From Xenorhabdus stockiae (GTDB taxonomy: Bacteria; Pseudomonadota; Gammaproteobacteria; Enterobacterales; Enterobacteriaceae): a stretch of DNA of 64,000 nt. The DNA lies in assembly GCF_002632825.1 (NCBI RefSeq), contig NZ_NJAJ01000014.1, positions 1 through 64,000 of the forward strand. The letters are read 5' to 3'. Below the pieces are notes generated by a model, which did not search any database, was not told where the DNA came from, and saw only the letters and a program-made list of their open reading frames with translations. The position numbers and the translations under genes were made by a program. Shown piece by piece: positions 45,801-57,935 of this stretch (within the stretch, counting starts at the first letter, position 1; each line of letters starts with the position of its first letter).

Positions 45801-48800
45801 GCCGGTTTTCGGTCACAAAGAACATTACGTCGCGCCGCGCAATGCACTGGAAACCCAGCTATGTGCAATTTGGCAGGATGTTTTAGAACTGGAACAAATC
45901 AGTATTGACGATAATTTCTTCCGTCTCGGCGGCAATTCCCTGACCGCCATTAAACTGATTGCGGCTATTCGCCGTACTTTGTCTACGGATATTTCACTGG
46001 CACAACTGTTTGAATTGAAATCCATTTCCGGGTTAGCCACGCAGATGGACGAGCATATTTGTACCGTTATCCCGCCGCTGGCAAAAACGCGCTATCCCTT
46101 GTCGTTTGCGCAGGAGCGGATGTTGTTTATCGAACAGTATGAACAGGGTTCCGATGTCTACCATATCCCGTATCTGGTTCAGTTGGCTCAGGATACTTCA
46201 CTGCCGATACTGGAAACCGCCATTAACCGCTTAGCTGAACGCCATGCCGTGCTGAGAACCGTGTATCGCAGTGATGGTGAAGACCAGATGTTCCAGCAGG
46301 TGTTGGACACGTATTTGCTGATTCAGTCTCAATCCTGTGACGACCGGGAGATGTTGCTGGCTAACGCGCGGACCGAGATAGCCACTCCCTTTGATTTAAC
46401 CACTGACCCCAGCCTACGCCTGCGGCATTATCAGGTCGCAGACAGTCATTACTTATTACTGTTATGGCACCATATCGCAATGGATGGCTGGTCCATCGAT
46501 ATCTTTATGGCGGAACTGGCGGAGGTTTACCACGCGCTGCAAGCAGGCCGTGACAGCCAGCTCCCTGCGCTGGATATCACCTACGGGGATTACGCAGCAT
46601 GGCAACGGGATTATTTACAGGGAGACATCCGCGAACAACAACTGGCTTACTGGCAACACACACTGGCGGGCTATGAATCGCTGGCACTGCCCACGGATCA
46701 CCCCAGACCGGCACAGGTTAATTATCAGGGGCAGGATCTCAATTTTGAGCTGGACACCCAGTTGTCTGAACAGCTACGGATACTGGCAAGAATGCAGGAA
46801 ACCACCCTGTATACCGTGCTGCTCAGTGCGTTTTACGTCACACTGGCGAAATTATCCGGACAGGATGACATCATTATCGGCACCCCGACGGATAACCGTC
46901 ACCACGCGCAAACCCTGCCCCTGTTAGGCATGTTCGTCAATTCACTGGCTTTAAGGGCGCAACTGCAACACACCGATAGCGTAACCGAATTGATTGCACA
47001 AGCACACAAACTGGTTAGCAGTGCCAAAGCCCATCAGGATATGCCGTTTGAGCAATTGGTTGAAGCACTGAACATTGAGCGGGATACCGCCCGCCATCCG
47101 CTATTTCAGGTGATGTTCAGTGTACAGGCTTTCGGTGAAAATCATCGTGGTGAAAATTCATCAGACAATTGTCTGCCATTCACGCCGGTGGCACTGGATG
47201 AACCCTTATACAGCCCGGCCAAATTCGACCTGAGCCTGTTTTTGTCTGATGGCAAAACGGCGATTACCGGTTGCCTGAACTACGCCGTGAGCTTGTTTAA
47301 TGACACCAGCATCACCCGTATCGTGGAGAGTTACCAACGGGTTTTGAGCGCATTTGTCGCTGACCAGCAACAACCGTTGTCCGGCATTGATATTTTATCG
47401 GTACAGGAACGTCATACCCTATTAACTATCTGGAACCAGACTGACGCCCCTTATCCGCAGGATAAAACCCTGCCACAATTATTTGAAGCGCAGGCGGCTC
47501 AGCGAGCCGATGCTATCGCTGTCATATTTGAAGAGCAACGGATCAGTTATGGCGAACTCAACCGGCGCGCCAACCGACTGGCGCATCATCTGATTGCACT
47601 GGGCGTTAAACCAGATAATCTCGTCGCGATTTGCCTTGAGCGTAGTTTGGATATGGTGATCGGGATACTGGCTATTCTCAAGGCGGGTGGCGCGTATCTG
47701 CCACTCGACCCGGCTTATCCCGCCGAACGATTGGCCTATATGCTGGATGATGCAACGCCGGTAGTCTTACTGACGCAAACCGCACAGGCGGATAAACTGA
47801 CCACGTCAGTCCCCACCGTGTGGCTGGATAATCCGGCTCCGGACTTTGACACGCAACCGGACACCAATCCGGATGCTCAGGCACTGGGGCTGACTGCCCG
47901 TCATCTGGCTTACGTGATTTACACCTCCGGCTCCACCGGACAACCCAAAGGCGTGATGGTGGAGCACCGTAATGTCCTGAGTCTGATCATCAACAATGGC
48001 TTTGCCAATATTGGCCCGGATGACTGCATTGCCCATTGTGCCAACCCCGCTTTCGATGCCGCCACCTGGGAAATCTGGGCAGGATTAATTCATGGGGGCT
48101 GTATTCTCCTCATTCCGGAAAAAACGCTGTTACATCCTGACCGGTTTAGCCAATGCCTGTCATCAGAAGGCGTCAGCGCGCTGTTTCTGACCACCGCGTT
48201 ATTTAATCAATATGCAGATTTAATCGCTCCCGCATTATCAGGGTTACGTTATGTTTTGTTCGGCGGCGAACTGAGTGATAACCGGGCAGCCATTCGTCTC
48301 AGAGCCGCATATGCGCCTACACACCTGCTACATGTTTATGGGCCAACAGAAACGACCACGTTCGCAACCGCCTACGATATCCCCCTGACTGAAAGTGAAG
48401 CGGAAAAACTCCCTATCGGGCGGCCAATGAGTAATACTCAAATCTATATTCTCGATAAACAAGGCCAACCCGTTCCACAGGGAGCCGTGGGCGAACTGTA
48501 TATTGGCGGTGACGGCGTGGCGCGGGGTTATCTTAATCAGCCTGATTTAACGGCCGAACGCTTTCTGACTAACCCCTTCTCCTCAGTGCCGGAAGCGAGA
48601 ATGTACAAAACCGGCGATTTAGGCCGATGGTTGCCAGATGGCAATATCGAATGTCTTGGACGCAATGATTTTCAGGTCAAAATTCGCGGCTTCCGTATTG
48701 AACTGGGGGAAATTGAAAATGCGCTGACAGCACATCCACAAGTCAAACATGCAGTGGTGATTGACCGTGAGCATCACGGACAGAAAGCGCTGGCAGCCTA

Positions 48801-51800
48801 TCTGGTCATTGAGGGCATTTTAGACGATGAGGCACTCCTCACACATTTATCCGCGCGTCTGCCGGACTATATGCTGCCCGCCAGTTTTACCTTTATGGAG
48901 GCTATTCCGCTAACGCCGAACGGCAAAGTGGATCGCAGAGCCTTGCCGGAGCCGGTTTTCGGTGACAGAGAAAATTATGTTGCGCCCCGTAATGCCTTAG
49001 AAACCCAGCTTTGTGCTATCTGGCAGGATGTTTTAGAACTGGAGCGGGTCGGTATTGATGATAACTTCTTCCGTATCGGCGGCAATTCTCTGACCGCCAT
49101 TAAACTGATTGCCGCTATTCGTCGTACCCTGTCTACGGATATTTCACTGGCACAACTGTTTGAGCTGAAAACCATCGCCGGATTAGCCACGCAGATGGAC
49201 GAGCATATTTGTACCGTTATCCCGCCGCTGGCACAAACGCGCTATCCCTTGTCGTTTGCGCAGGAGCGGATGTTGTTTATCGAGCAGTATGAACAGGGTT
49301 CCGATGTCTACCATATCCCGTATCTGGTTCAGTTGGCTCAGGATACGTTACTGCCGGTACTGGAAACCGCCATTAACCAGCTGGCTGAACGTCATGCCGT
49401 GCTGAGAACCGTGTATCGCAGTGATGATCAAGACCAGATGTTCCAGCAGGTGTTGGACACGCATTTGCCGATTCAGTCTCAATCCTGTGACGACCGGGAG
49501 ATGCTGCTGGCTAACGCGCGTACTGAGATAGCCACTCCCTTTGATTTAACCACTGAACCCAGCCTACGCCTGCGGCATTATCAGGTTGCAGACGGCCATT
49601 ACTTATTACTGTTATGGCACCATATTGCAATGGATGGCTGGTCCATCGATATCTTTATGGCGGAACTGGCGGAGGTTTACCACGCGCTGCAAGCAGGCCG
49701 TGACAGCCAGCTCCCTGCGCTGGATATCACCTACGGGGATTACGCTGTCTGGCAACGGGATTATTTACAGGGAGACATCCGCGAACAACAACTGGCTTAC
49801 TGGCAACACACACTGGCGGGCTATGAATCGCTGGCACTGCCCACGGATCACCCCAGACCGGCACAGGTTAATTATCAGGGGCAGGATCTCAATTTTGAGC
49901 TGGACACCCAGTTGTCTGAACAGCTACGGATACTGGCAAGAATGCAGGAAACCACCCTGTATACCGTGCTGCTCAGTGCGTTTTACGTCACGCTGGCAAA
50001 ATTATCCGGACAGGATGACATCATTATCGGCACCCCGACGGATAACCGTCACCATGCGCAAACCCTGCCCCTGTTAGGCATGTTCGTCAATTCACTGGCT
50101 TTAAGGGCGCAACTGCAACACACCGATAGCGTAACCGAATTGATTGCACAAGCACACAAACTGGTTAGCAGTGCCAAAGCCCATCAGGATATGCCGTTTG
50201 AGCAATTGGTTGAAGCACTGAACATTGAGCGGGATACCGCCCGCCATCCGCTATTTCAGGTGATGTTCAGCGTACAGGCTTTCGGTGAAAATCATCGTGG
50301 TGAAAATTCATCAGACAATTGTCTGCCATTCACGCCGGTGGCACTGGATGAACCCTTATACAGCCCGGCCAAGTTCGACCTGAGCCTGTTTTTGTCTGAT
50401 GGCAAAACGGCGATTACCGGTTGCCTGAACTACGCCGTGAGCTTGTTTAATGACACCAGCATCACCCGTATCGTGGAGAGTTACCAACGGGTTTTGAACG
50501 CATTTGTCGCTGACCAGCAACAACCGTTGTCCGGCATTGATATTTTATCGGTACAGGAACGTCATACCCTATTAACTATCTGGAATCAGACTGACGCCCC
50601 TTATCCGCAGGATAAAACCCTGCCACAATTATTTGAAGCGCAGGCGGCAAGGACACCGGAGCATATCGCACTGGTGTTTGAAGGCGAAACCCTGACCTAT
50701 CACCAGCTTAATCAACGCGCCAATCAGTTGGCCCACGTCATACGCGAACGTTATCAGCAACAGCATAACCAAACGATGCAGGCTGACACACCGATAGCCT
50801 TGTATGTTGACCGCAGCCCGGAAATGATAATCAGTATCCTGGCGGTTCTGAAAGCCGGGGGCGCTTATGTACCTGTTTCGCCGGAATACCCGACAGAGCG
50901 GGTACAGTTTATTCTGGCTGACACCGCAACCCCTTGTATTCTGACGCAACAGCACTATCTGACCACGCTCCGGCCATTGGCTGAGTCATCAATCCTTATC
51001 GCGGCAGATAATCAGGCAGACACCGTCAGCCAGCCGGTGGAAAACCCTGACTCCATCAATAAACCGACCGATTTGGCTTATATCATCTATACCTCCGGCA
51101 CCACCGGCCAGCCTAAAGGCGTGATGATTGAACATAAAAACGTGGCCCACTTGGTGACAGCACAAACCACATTTTGGAATATCGGAAAGACAACAAAATG
51201 CTTAATGTTTATCACCTATGTATTTGATGCTTCTGTTTCCGAATTATTCCCCGCGTTATTGGGTGGCATGACCCTTTACCTTTGCAGTGAAGCCGAACGA
51301 AATGCCCCTGCCCTTGCGCAACTCATTCAACGGGAAGGTATTGAAATGGCGACCTTGTCGCCGGCAATACTGAAATTGCTGGTTGATACAGAATTACCCT
51401 CCCTGCGGTTATTGGTCACAGGAGGCGAATCCCCCTCACTCGATTTTATGGATCATTTCAGTCAATACAGTAGCGTGGTAAATGCTTACGGCCCGACAGA
51501 AATTACCGTTTGTGCAACACAGAAGCAGTACCAAAGAGGCGATCTTGTTACCAATATTGGTCAGGCCATTAATAACGTTCGTCTTTACGTACTGGATCGT
51601 TCCGGTAATCCTGTACCTGTCGGTACGCCGGGGGAACTGTATATTGGCGGTGCAGGTGTAGCACGAGGCTATTTAAATCGCCCTGAATTAACGGCGGAGC
51701 GCTTTGTTGCTAACCCTTTTGCAACCGCAAACGATACGGTTAAAGGTTACACCCGTCTGTATAAAACCGGTGATTTAGTACGTTGGTTACCCGATGGTGA

Positions 51801-53772
51801 ACTGGAATATCTGGGGCGTAATGATTTTCAGGTCAAAATTCGCGGCTTCCGTATTGAACTGGGGGAAATTGAAAATGCGCTGACAGCGCATCCACAAATT
51901 AAACAGGCAGTGGTGATAGATTATGGGCATCATGGCCATAAAGTATTGGCAGCCTATCTGGTTGCCGAGGGTGCTGTCTCCGATGACATGCTGCTGACGC
52001 ACTTATCTGCTCGTCTGCCGGACTATATGCTGCCCGCCAGTTTTACCTTTATGGAGGCTATTCCGCTAACGCTGAACGGCAAAGTGAACCGCAGAGCCTT
52101 GCCGGAGCCGGTTTTCGGTGACAGAGAAAATTATGTTGCGCCCCGTAATGCCTTAGAAACCCAGCTTTGTGCTATCTGGCAGGCGGTTTTAGGGCTGGAG
52201 CAGATAAGCATCCACGATAATTTCTTCCGCATTGGTGGTGACTCCATTATTAGTCTCCAGTTGGTGTCCAAGCTGCGTCAGGCCGGTTTTTCGCTTCAGG
52301 TGAAAACCATTTTTGAGGCACCGACCGTGGCACAATTAGCGGTATTACTGATGCAAACAGCGTCTACTGCCGAAATCTTTGCCGAACAAGGGTTATTGAA
52401 CGGAGAGTTTGCTTTACTGCCTGTTCAGCAAACCTTCTTTGGCTGGCAGTTAGCTCAGCCCCATCACTGGAATCAGGCCTTTATGATTCAGATCCCCAGC
52501 GATATCCAAATCATACAGATTGAACAAGCGCTGGCTGCATTAACTGAGCGGCACGATATGCTGCGCTGTCGTTTTTTCGTTACCAAAAACGGCTATCGCC
52601 AGTGTTATTCTGCGGATATTCCGTCTTCACAACCTCGGTTAAAACACCGTGATATCCGTCAGTGCAGTCAGGAAGAACTCCACCAGCAACTTACCCAGTG
52701 GCAAAGTGGGTTCAATTATCACAACGGGCCACTCTGGCAGGCCGCTCATCTGACTGGCTATGCTGATGGCAGTACCCGATTATTCTTCGCCTTCCATCAT
52801 CTGATTATTGATGCGGTGTCCTGGCGGATTATTGCGGAAGATATGCGTTTGCTATTACAGGGAATGCCCCTGCCTGCGAAAACCAGCAGTTATCGCCAAT
52901 GGGTTGCCGCTGTTCAGCAGTATGCCCGGCAGCATCAACATGAAGTGCCTTACTGGAAACAAGTGCTGGCAGGTAATAACAGCAAACCTACGTTGGATAA
53001 TCTCATACGCCATCAGCTGGAAATCTCGGCAGAAATGACCGATATCCTGCTACATGAAGCTAACGCAGGTTTTCACACCGAAATTAATGACTTATTGTTG
53101 AGTGCGTTGACCGTGGCCTTGCAGGATACCTTCGACAAATCTGTCAACCATATCCTTCTGGAAGGACACGGGCGGGAATCTATTGATAACACAATAGATA
53201 TTTCCGAAACCGTTGGCTGGTTTACTACTATGTACCCGGTTCGTCTGGAAAATCAGGCGAATATAACCGACACCCTTATCCATACCAAAGAGATGCTGCA
53301 CACTGTGCCAAACAAAGGTATTGGTTACGGCGCATTACAACAGGCGGGTTATCTGACCGATGATTTGCCTGCTATCAGTTTCAACTATCTTGGACAGTTA
53401 GGCAGTGCCAGCCGTCAGGACTGGTCAATCACCAATGATGATTGCGGAACGATGATAGCCAGCGAAAACGGCGGTCATTTTCTGTTAGGAATTAATGGCG
53501 CCGTTCAGGCCGGAAAACTGCGGTTTTATGTCGATTCCCGCCTGCCACAGACTAAAACAGCCCTGTTTACCCGGGCATTTGAGCAGGCACTCAATCACAT
53601 CATCACCACAGCGCAAAAACAGTCACGAACGGGAGAAATAATGACTCCCAGTGATTACGGTATCAAGGGTGTTTCGCTGGAGCAATTCAACCAGATAACT
53701 CACCATTTTGAACATACCAATAATGTCAGTTCACCCCACGACTCCGAAAATGAAACTACTTTGGATTTATAG
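42874..53772 (+). CDS. Three-module NRPS subunit, starter C to E, with C-terminal docking tail
   Basis: The 3632-residue subunit has the domain order Cstart (HHIFIDGVG near 145), A (454-), T (GGNS, 1019); C (HHIAMDGW near 1199), A (1526-), T (2070); C (2249), A (2576-), T (GGDS, 3120), E ([10 protein letters not shown] near 3308). A tail of about 55 residues ends in the acidic [10 protein letters not shown]. Hand-read pocket codes are DFWNIGMVHK (Thr), DAWFLGVTFK (aliphatic, identical to A5 of NRPS 1) and DASTVGAVCK (close to Tyr and beta-hydroxy-Tyr codes). The expected intermediate is acyl-Thr-aliphatic-D-Tyr-like. The acidic tail should bind the TubC-type docking domain that begins the next protein, whose gene starts 2 bp after this stop. 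The starter C domain and leader are paralogous to those of NRPS 1. The second and third C domains are nearly identical in DNA, indicating a recent duplication or gene conversion. Confidence 0.92.
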   Translation: MRKAEDHFNPDLYHLHPAQENIFYEQLLYENRPVHTLNWYTLIEENVDITLLQKTLNLLYQHIDTLRLRIFINADNEVVQYIQEQSIPTLINEYDVSTLSDSENHALLWMKQQNNIPIDYLNEIPYQFTLIRLSNEKHYFFTTFHHIFIDGVGLYRFHEYVYKLYTCLKNGTSTTWLSEIPQYLTAVKKARTYLNNFNYEDDENYWLDFLKKNEIHQLTPYYHNKGSDNQTLTLPLSVKNDLRTFCHENKTNLLAVFSTLASIVIAELTRQQEITFNTTSHGRTTKSEKYVVGMQANTYPVHCHISRASSIVKQIKQVESALKNSYLHGKFPTSHLTRLAQQNRVSLPNILILYDRFSASDTEIDQIQHFHIDTEFNINPILFRLKDHGHDQELKITIQYLQAYFSNSEVNNILKRLNNLITATIDNPAILVSELPILLEQERYTLLNIWNQTDAPYPQDKTLPQLFEAQATANPDNVALVFEDETLTYRQLNERANQLALVIRERYQQQHNVPMPTDTLIALYLERSPEMVISILAVLKAGGAYVPVSPDYPPERIRFMLDDTQSPCVVTQQKFLPTLQAYTQTPVTLPTLIAADDRSVTENDSTENLALAGQATDLAYVIYTSGTTGKPKGVLQTHHNVSRLFTSSQKDYQFDQHDVWVLFHAYTFDFSVWELWGALLYGGRLIIPTVECTKDFRQFSRLCAEQKVTVLNQTPGAFYAFIDEAVSNSTEFPHLRYVIFGGDKLNPVQLTPWWDRYGDQKPALINMYGITETTVHVTYKKLTQGDSSAVSRIGRPLSDMSAYVLDPAGQLAPIGAPGELYIGGAGLARGYLNRPELTAERFIANPFANDRHKELGYTRLYKTGDLARWLPDGELEYLGRNDFQVKIRGYRIELGEIESALAAHPQVKQAVVIDRDYQGNTSLIAYLVIEGELSDEGLISHLSSYLPDYMLPASFIRIEAIPLTPNGKVDRRALPEPVFGHKEHYVAPRNALETQLCAIWQDVLELEQISIDDNFFRLGGNSLTAIKLIAAIRRTLSTDISLAQLFELKSISGLATQMDEHICTVIPPLAKTRYPLSFAQERMLFIEQYEQGSDVYHIPYLVQLAQDTSLPILETAINRLAERHAVLRTVYRSDGEDQMFQQVLDTYLLIQSQSCDDREMLLANARTEIATPFDLTTDPSLRLRHYQVADSHYLLLLWHHIAMDGWSIDIFMAELAEVYHALQAGRDSQLPALDITYGDYAAWQRDYLQGDIREQQLAYWQHTLAGYESLALPTDHPRPAQVNYQGQDLNFELDTQLSEQLRILARMQETTLYTVLLSAFYVTLAKLSGQDDIIIGTPTDNRHHAQTLPLLGMFVNSLALRAQLQHTDSVTELIAQAHKLVSSAKAHQDMPFEQLVEALNIERDTARHPLFQVMFSVQAFGENHRGENSSDNCLPFTPVALDEPLYSPAKFDLSLFLSDGKTAITGCLNYAVSLFNDTSITRIVESYQRVLSAFVADQQQPLSGIDILSVQERHTLLTIWNQTDAPYPQDKTLPQLFEAQAAQRADAIAVIFEEQRISYGELNRRANRLAHHLIALGVKPDNLVAICLERSLDMVIGILAILKAGGAYLPLDPAYPAERLAYMLDDATPVVLLTQTAQADKLTTSVPTVWLDNPAPDFDTQPDTNPDAQALGLTARHLAYVIYTSGSTGQPKGVMVEHRNVLSLIINNGFANIGPDDCIAHCANPAFDAATWEIWAGLIHGGCILLIPEKTLLHPDRFSQCLSSEGVSALFLTTALFNQYADLIAPALSGLRYVLFGGELSDNRAAIRLRAAYAPTHLLHVYGPTETTTFATAYDIPLTESEAEKLPIGRPMSNTQIYILDKQGQPVPQGAVGELYIGGDGVARGYLNQPDLTAERFLTNPFSSVPEARMYKTGDLGRWLPDGNIECLGRNDFQVKIRGFRIELGEIENALTAHPQVKHAVVIDREHHGQKALAAYLVIEGILDDEALLTHLSARLPDYMLPASFTFMEAIPLTPNGKVDRRALPEPVFGDRENYVAPRNALETQLCAIWQDVLELERVGIDDNFFRIGGNSLTAIKLIAAIRRTLSTDISLAQLFELKTIAGLATQMDEHICTVIPPLAQTRYPLSFAQERMLFIEQYEQGSDVYHIPYLVQLAQDTLLPVLETAINQLAERHAVLRTVYRSDDQDQMFQQVLDTHLPIQSQSCDDREMLLANARTEIATPFDLTTEPSLRLRHYQVADGHYLLLLWHHIAMDGWSIDIFMAELAEVYHALQAGRDSQLPALDITYGDYAVWQRDYLQGDIREQQLAYWQHTLAGYESLALPTDHPRPAQVNYQGQDLNFELDTQLSEQLRILARMQETTLYTVLLSAFYVTLAKLSGQDDIIIGTPTDNRHHAQTLPLLGMFVNSLALRAQLQHTDSVTELIAQAHKLVSSAKAHQDMPFEQLVEALNIERDTARHPLFQVMFSVQAFGENHRGENSSDNCLPFTPVALDEPLYSPAKFDLSLFLSDGKTAITGCLNYAVSLFNDTSITRIVESYQRVLNAFVADQQQPLSGIDILSVQERHTLLTIWNQTDAPYPQDKTLPQLFEAQAARTPEHIALVFEGETLTYHQLNQRANQLAHVIRERYQQQHNQTMQADTPIALYVDRSPEMIISILAVLKAGGAYVPVSPEYPTERVQFILADTATPCILTQQHYLTTLRPLAESSILIAADNQADTVSQPVENPDSINKPTDLAYIIYTSGTTGQPKGVMIEHKNVAHLVTAQTTFWNIGKTTKCLMFITYVFDASVSELFPALLGGMTLYLCSEAERNAPALAQLIQREGIEMATLSPAILKLLVDTELPSLRLLVTGGESPSLDFMDHFSQYSSVVNAYGPTEITVCATQKQYQRGDLVTNIGQAINNVRLYVLDRSGNPVPVGTPGELYIGGAGVARGYLNRPELTAERFVANPFATANDTVKGYTRLYKTGDLVRWLPDGELEYLGRNDFQVKIRGFRIELGEIENALTAHPQIKQAVVIDYGHHGHKVLAAYLVAEGAVSDDMLLTHLSARLPDYMLPASFTFMEAIPLTLNGKVNRRALPEPVFGDRENYVAPRNALETQLCAIWQAVLGLEQISIHDNFFRIGGDSIISLQLVSKLRQAGFSLQVKTIFEAPTVAQLAVLLMQTASTAEIFAEQGLLNGEFALLPVQQTFFGWQLAQPHHWNQAFMIQIPSDIQIIQIEQALAALTERHDMLRCRFFVTKNGYRQCYSADIPSSQPRLKHRDIRQCSQEELHQQLTQWQSGFNYHNGPLWQAAHLTGYADGSTRLFFAFHHLIIDAVSWRIIAEDMRLLLQGMPLPAKTSSYRQWVAAVQQYARQHQHEVPYWKQVLAGNNSKPTLDNLIRHQLEISAEMTDILLHEANAGFHTEINDLLLSALTVALQDTFDKSVNHILLEGHGRESIDNTIDISETVGWFTTMYPVRLENQANITDTLIHTKEMLHTVPNKGIGYGALQQAGYLTDDLPAISFNYLGQLGSASRQDWSITNDDCGTMIASENGGHFLLGINGAVQAGKLRFYVDSRLPQTKTALFTRAFEQALNHIITTAQKQSRTGEIMTPSDYGIKGVSLEQFNQITHHFEHTNNVSSPHDSENETTLDL
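45985..47498 (+). repeat. Near-identical internal repeat, copy 1 (end of T1 to start of A2)
   Basis: This 1.5-kb segment recurs at 49135-50648 with a constant offset of 3150 bp and only scattered differences. It spans the end of the carrier domain, the whole C domain and the first residues of the next A domain. Identity stops abruptly after CAGGCGGC, where the A-domain sequences diverge. Confidence 0.85.
49135..50648 (+). repeat. Near-identical internal repeat, copy 2 (end of T2 to start of A3)
   Basis: This is the second copy of the segment at 45985-47498. Differences are single bases, for example GACGGCCATTAC against GACAGTCATTAC. The boundaries fall at the C-A junction and the T-domain core, as expected for module exchange or gene conversion. 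Confidence 0.85.
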
Positions 53773-53774
53773 AA

Positions 53775-56700
53775 ATGTTGACGCTATTTAAAGAACTTAA
53801 CAAAAATCAGGCATCAGTATGGGTTTATGAAAATAAGTTGAAACTGACATTCACAGGGGAAACGCCCCCTGATCAACTTATTGATCAAGTTAAACAGAAA
53901 AAAGAAAACATTCTTAATTTTTTAAATGAAAAAAATATCTTCTCAGTAGAAGACTTTAAGCGTTTTATTTCCCTTGAAAATTATGCTGGTAGGCCTGCTA
54001 CTTCATCCAGCAACAAAAAGATTGAGGCTATTTTCCCTGCCACCAGCTTGCAACAGGGGTTTGTCTATCATTATCTTTCTCAGCCACAGGATGATGCTTA
54101 TCGCGTACAGCTGCTATTGGATTACCACACCTCTATTGATGTTGACGCTTACCAACAAGCCTGGACACTAGCTTCGCGCCGTTTCCCGATCCTCAGAACC
54201 GCCTTTCATTGGGAAGGAGAAATATTACAAATCGTCACAACAGGTGCCAGTATTAATGCGACAAATTTCAGATACGAAGATATTACCCCTTTATCAGAAG
54301 AAGAAAAAAACAGGGCGATTGATACGCTCTCACAACATGATCTCTCCCTGCCATTTAATTTACGTCAGCCCGGATTAGCGCGCTTTACCCTGATTAAACA
54401 ACATCAACAATTGATTACCGTAGTTATCACCCTACACCACAGCATCATTGATGGCTGGAGCTACCCGATTTTATTGCAAACCGTTCATAGCTATTACAAC
54501 GCACTCGCACAGGGCCGCACACCTGAAATCGTTGTAGATAACACTTATCTGGACGCCCAACAATATTACCGCAATCATCAGACCGATACGGATAGTTATT
54601 GGGCTGAGCGCAAGGCCCAATGGCAGGGCACGAACGATTTATCGGCGCTGCTAAGCCACCGGATTGACTTGACCCAGATAAAAATGATCGAAAAACCGGC
54701 AGAAAAGCGACTCACTGTGCAGGGTAACGCTTATGAGCAGCTTAAAAACACCTGCCGGAGACACGGGGTGACACTGAATGTGGCGCTGCAATTTGCCTGG
54801 CATAAACTGTTGCACATTTACACCGCTGATGAGCAGACAATTGTCGGCACAACCGTCTCCGGTCGGGATATCCCCGTTGCAGGGATCGAGTCCAGTGTCG
54901 GTCTTTATATCAATACGTTGCCTCTGGCTGTGCAGTGGAAACAAACCGACAGCATCGTCGCCGTTTTACAACATATCCAGAAAAATATCGCCGACCTCAA
55001 CAGCCACAGTGCCGTTTCTCTCTCCAGTCTGCAATCTGACGGAGAACGGTTATTTCACAGCCTGTTAGTGTTTGAAAATTACCCTTCTCCGGTGGCAGAC
55101 GAGAACCAAACCGGCATCGAACAGACACTGACATTTCGCCGCGCAGTGGAGAAAGTGGATTATCCATTGTCATTGATAGCGTATGAGCAAGGTAACCGTT
55201 TAGTCATCAAATTTAATTATGGGAAAGACTGGCTGGAGGACGAACAGGCATTACGTTTGCTGGAGCAGCTTGAACGTATTCTGCACGAAGTCGCCTGTCA
55301 TCCGGAACAGTCTCATACCGCTATCACCTGTCTCAGTGAGGAAGAGCGTCATATTTTGCTGAACAGTTGGAACCAAACCGATGCGCCTTATCCACAGGAC
55401 AAAACCCTGCCACAGTTGTTTGAAGCGCAGGCGGCTCAACTTCCTGATGCCATTGCAGTGGAATTTGAAGAACAGGTATTGAGCTATGGGGAACTTAACC
55501 GCCGTGCCAATCACCTGGCTCACTATCTGATTACGCTGGGGGTATGCCCTGACGAGCGTGTTGCCATATGTGTTGAACGCAGCCCGGAGATGGTGGTGGG
55601 CTTACTCGCCATTCTTAAAGCCGGTGGGGCTTATGTACCACTCGATCCCGCCCTTCCGGGCGAGCGATTGGCTCACATGCTTAGAGATTCGGCCCCCGTA
55701 GCTCTACTTACCCAGTCTACTTTTGCACAGGCTCTGGAAGCTTCTCTTCCCTCGGCCAGTCATACCGTATTACTCGATGAACAACCGGCTTATCTCACCG
55801 ACCAGCCAGCTCATGATCCGGTAGTTCCGGCACTGGCATCTCACCATCTGGCCTATGTGATCTACACTTCCGGCTCCACCGGCTTACCCAAAGGGGTGGA
55901 AATGCCGCAGTCCGCGTTATCAAACCTGCTGCACTGGCATCGCCATACGCCTGAACACCCTACGACCGCCGGAAAAACCCTGCAATTTGCAGCACTGGGT
56001 TTTGATGTTGCGTTTCAGGAAATCTTTACCACGCTGTGTGAAGGCGGCTGTCTGGTGTTAATTAGTGAAGCCCTACGCCGGGAGCCTCAGCAGCTCCTTA
56101 AATTGGTTCAGCAAAAACAGATTGAGCGAATCTTTCTGCCTTATGTTGCTCTCCAGCATTTTGCTGAGTCCGTCAACCTCAATGAAGAAAACGATCTTTC
56201 CTGCCTGAAACATATTATTACCGCCGGTGAACAATTACGTATCACCCCCGCCATTCAGCGTCTACTACGACACGCTCGTCATTGCCGGTTACATAATCAT
56301 TACGGCCCGACAGAAAGTCACGTGGTAACGTCATACACGCTGGACAATGAGACTGAGCACTGGCCAACGTTACCACCGATCGGGCGCCCGATAGCCAACA
56401 CGCAAATCTATATTCTTGACCCGCATGGTCAGCCGGTACCGTGGGGAGTCACCGGCGAAATTTATATCGCCGGAAAAGGCGTTGCCCGCGGGTATCTCAA
56501 TCGCCCTGAATTAACGGCTGAACGTTTCCTGGGCTGCCCGTTCTCTAACGAGCCGGGAGCACTCATGTACAAAACCGGTGATTTGGGTCGCTGGCTGCCC
56601 GATGGCAATATTGACTATCTCGGTCGCAACGATTTTCAGGTTAAAATTCGCGGCTTCCGTATTGAACTGGGCGAAATTGAAAGTGCGCTGATGGCCTATT

Positions 56701-57935
56701 CACAGATCAAACAGGCGGTCGTGATTGACCGTGAGCATCGGGGTCATAAGGTACTGGCGGCGTATCTGGTTGCCGAGGACGCTGTCTCCGATGATATGTT
56801 GCTTGCGCACTTATCTGATCGCCTGCCAGACTATATGCTGCCCACCAGTTTTACTTTTATGGACGCTATTCCGCTAACGCTGAACGGCAAAGTCAACCGC
56901 AAAGCCTTGCCGGAACCACTTTTCGGGAACAGAGACAGTTATGTCGCACCCCGCAATGCTCTGGAAACCCAACTGTGCGCTATCTGGCAGGCAGTTTTAG
57001 GGCTGGAGCGGGTGGGTATTGAAGATAACTTCTTCCGTATCGGCGGCAATTCTCTGCTGGCGATTAAACTCACTTCGGCAATACGCCATAAAATGGCCGT
57101 TGATATTCCGTTAAATATCTTATTCAGTTGCAAGTGCATTGCTTTATTATCCCAATGGCTGGTAACGGATAATAAAAAAATCAGTTTACTTAATTTCCTA
57201 ACACCAGAGTCAATGGCAACGGATAAACTATTTATGATTCATCCCGCTAATGGCGGTAGTGAATCTTATGTTACTCTGGCAAATACACTAGCGGATAACT
57301 ACAACTGCATTGGTATCGATAATTACAATCTCAGTACAGATAACCAAATAGATTCATTACAAAAATTAGCTAATATATATATGCAGTTAATTCTGGCTGA
57401 AACCTCTATTAATCAACCTATCCGGATCTTAGGCTGGTCATTAGGTGGACAGTTAGCGATGGAAATTGCCTATCAATTAGAACAGATTGGCGTACAAAAA
57501 ATCCAGTTGTTTTTATTAGATACGGTAATTAACGACGCTGAGACTAAAATACTTAGAAATAACATTGATATATCAAATATAAACCTATTACTCACTGATA
57601 AACTACAGAAAATGGGTGCCAGTGAAACCTATATCAATAAAGTATTGGAGGCTGCACCATTTGAATACAAAATAGCTGATTGTGACTTAAGCGGAATATT
57701 AAAACATACAAATATTACGCTATTCAAAGCAGGTGAAATCAATCCTGACTATAATGACGCTTCGCATGTAGAGTTGACTAAATCAATCATAAAAGTGACT
57801 GATAATAATATTTCTCAATGGGTAATCAATCCATTAGAAATTAAGCTATTAAAAAACCACCATCATAATAATATTCTTGAATGTACTTCTGTTATTCGCA
57901 AGGAAATAATTAATGCATTAGGAATTAAGGAATAG
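53775..57935 (+). CDS. Terminal NRPS module: TubC-type docking domain, C, A(Pro), T, TE
   Basis: The 1386-residue protein starts with a TubC-type N-terminal docking domain (residues 1-52: LFKELNKNQASVWVYENKLK, then DQVKQKKENILNFL). Next come a DCL-type C domain (HHSIIDGW near 222), an A domain (from about 539, TSGSTG near 699), T (GGNS near 1092) and TE (GWSLGG near 1220, with a late His in KNHHHNN). The hand-read A code DVQFIAHVVK is a proline-type code. DCL condensation is the expected partner of the E domain that ends the preceding subunit, so the chain becomes acyl-Thr-aliphatic-D-Tyr-like-Pro before release. The TE is closely similar to that of NRPS 1 (IHPANGGSE, NCIGI-NYNLSTDN, FLLDTV), implying the same release chemistry. 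The ATG lies 2 bp after the previous stop, so translation is probably coupled. A GAGGCTGG hairpin follows. Confidence 0.93.
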   Translation: MLTLFKELNKNQASVWVYENKLKLTFTGETPPDQLIDQVKQKKENILNFLNEKNIFSVEDFKRFISLENYAGRPATSSSNKKIEAIFPATSLQQGFVYHYLSQPQDDAYRVQLLLDYHTSIDVDAYQQAWTLASRRFPILRTAFHWEGEILQIVTTGASINATNFRYEDITPLSEEEKNRAIDTLSQHDLSLPFNLRQPGLARFTLIKQHQQLITVVITLHHSIIDGWSYPILLQTVHSYYNALAQGRTPEIVVDNTYLDAQQYYRNHQTDTDSYWAERKAQWQGTNDLSALLSHRIDLTQIKMIEKPAEKRLTVQGNAYEQLKNTCRRHGVTLNVALQFAWHKLLHIYTADEQTIVGTTVSGRDIPVAGIESSVGLYINTLPLAVQWKQTDSIVAVLQHIQKNIADLNSHSAVSLSSLQSDGERLFHSLLVFENYPSPVADENQTGIEQTLTFRRAVEKVDYPLSLIAYEQGNRLVIKFNYGKDWLEDEQALRLLEQLERILHEVACHPEQSHTAITCLSEEERHILLNSWNQTDAPYPQDKTLPQLFEAQAAQLPDAIAVEFEEQVLSYGELNRRANHLAHYLITLGVCPDERVAICVERSPEMVVGLLAILKAGGAYVPLDPALPGERLAHMLRDSAPVALLTQSTFAQALEASLPSASHTVLLDEQPAYLTDQPAHDPVVPALASHHLAYVIYTSGSTGLPKGVEMPQSALSNLLHWHRHTPEHPTTAGKTLQFAALGFDVAFQEIFTTLCEGGCLVLISEALRREPQQLLKLVQQKQIERIFLPYVALQHFAESVNLNEENDLSCLKHIITAGEQLRITPAIQRLLRHARHCRLHNHYGPTESHVVTSYTLDNETEHWPTLPPIGRPIANTQIYILDPHGQPVPWGVTGEIYIAGKGVARGYLNRPELTAERFLGCPFSNEPGALMYKTGDLGRWLPDGNIDYLGRNDFQVKIRGFRIELGEIESALMAYSQIKQAVVIDREHRGHKVLAAYLVAEDAVSDDMLLAHLSDRLPDYMLPTSFTFMDAIPLTLNGKVNRKALPEPLFGNRDSYVAPRNALETQLCAIWQAVLGLERVGIEDNFFRIGGNSLLAIKLTSAIRHKMAVDIPLNILFSCKCIALLSQWLVTDNKKISLLNFLTPESMATDKLFMIHPANGGSESYVTLANTLADNYNCIGIDNYNLSTDNQIDSLQKLANIYMQLILAETSINQPIRILGWSLGGQLAMEIAYQLEQIGVQKIQLFLLDTVINDAETKILRNNIDISNINLLLTDKLQKMGASETYINKVLEAAPFEYKIADCDLSGILKHTNITLFKAGEINPDYNDASHVELTKSIIKVTDNNISQWVINPLEIKLLKNHHHNNILECTSVIRKEIINALGIKE

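Noticed and set aside
49586-50077. 163-codon alternative frame inside NRPS 2, with a relative at 46484-46927
   Set aside because: It is a shadow of the duplicated C domain; the two copies resemble each other only because the underlying NRPS DNA is duplicated.
45985-50648. Insertion sequence or phage origin for the 1.5-kb repeat
   Set aside because: Both copies are in-frame NRPS domain sequence with no terminal inverted repeats, target duplications or transposase.
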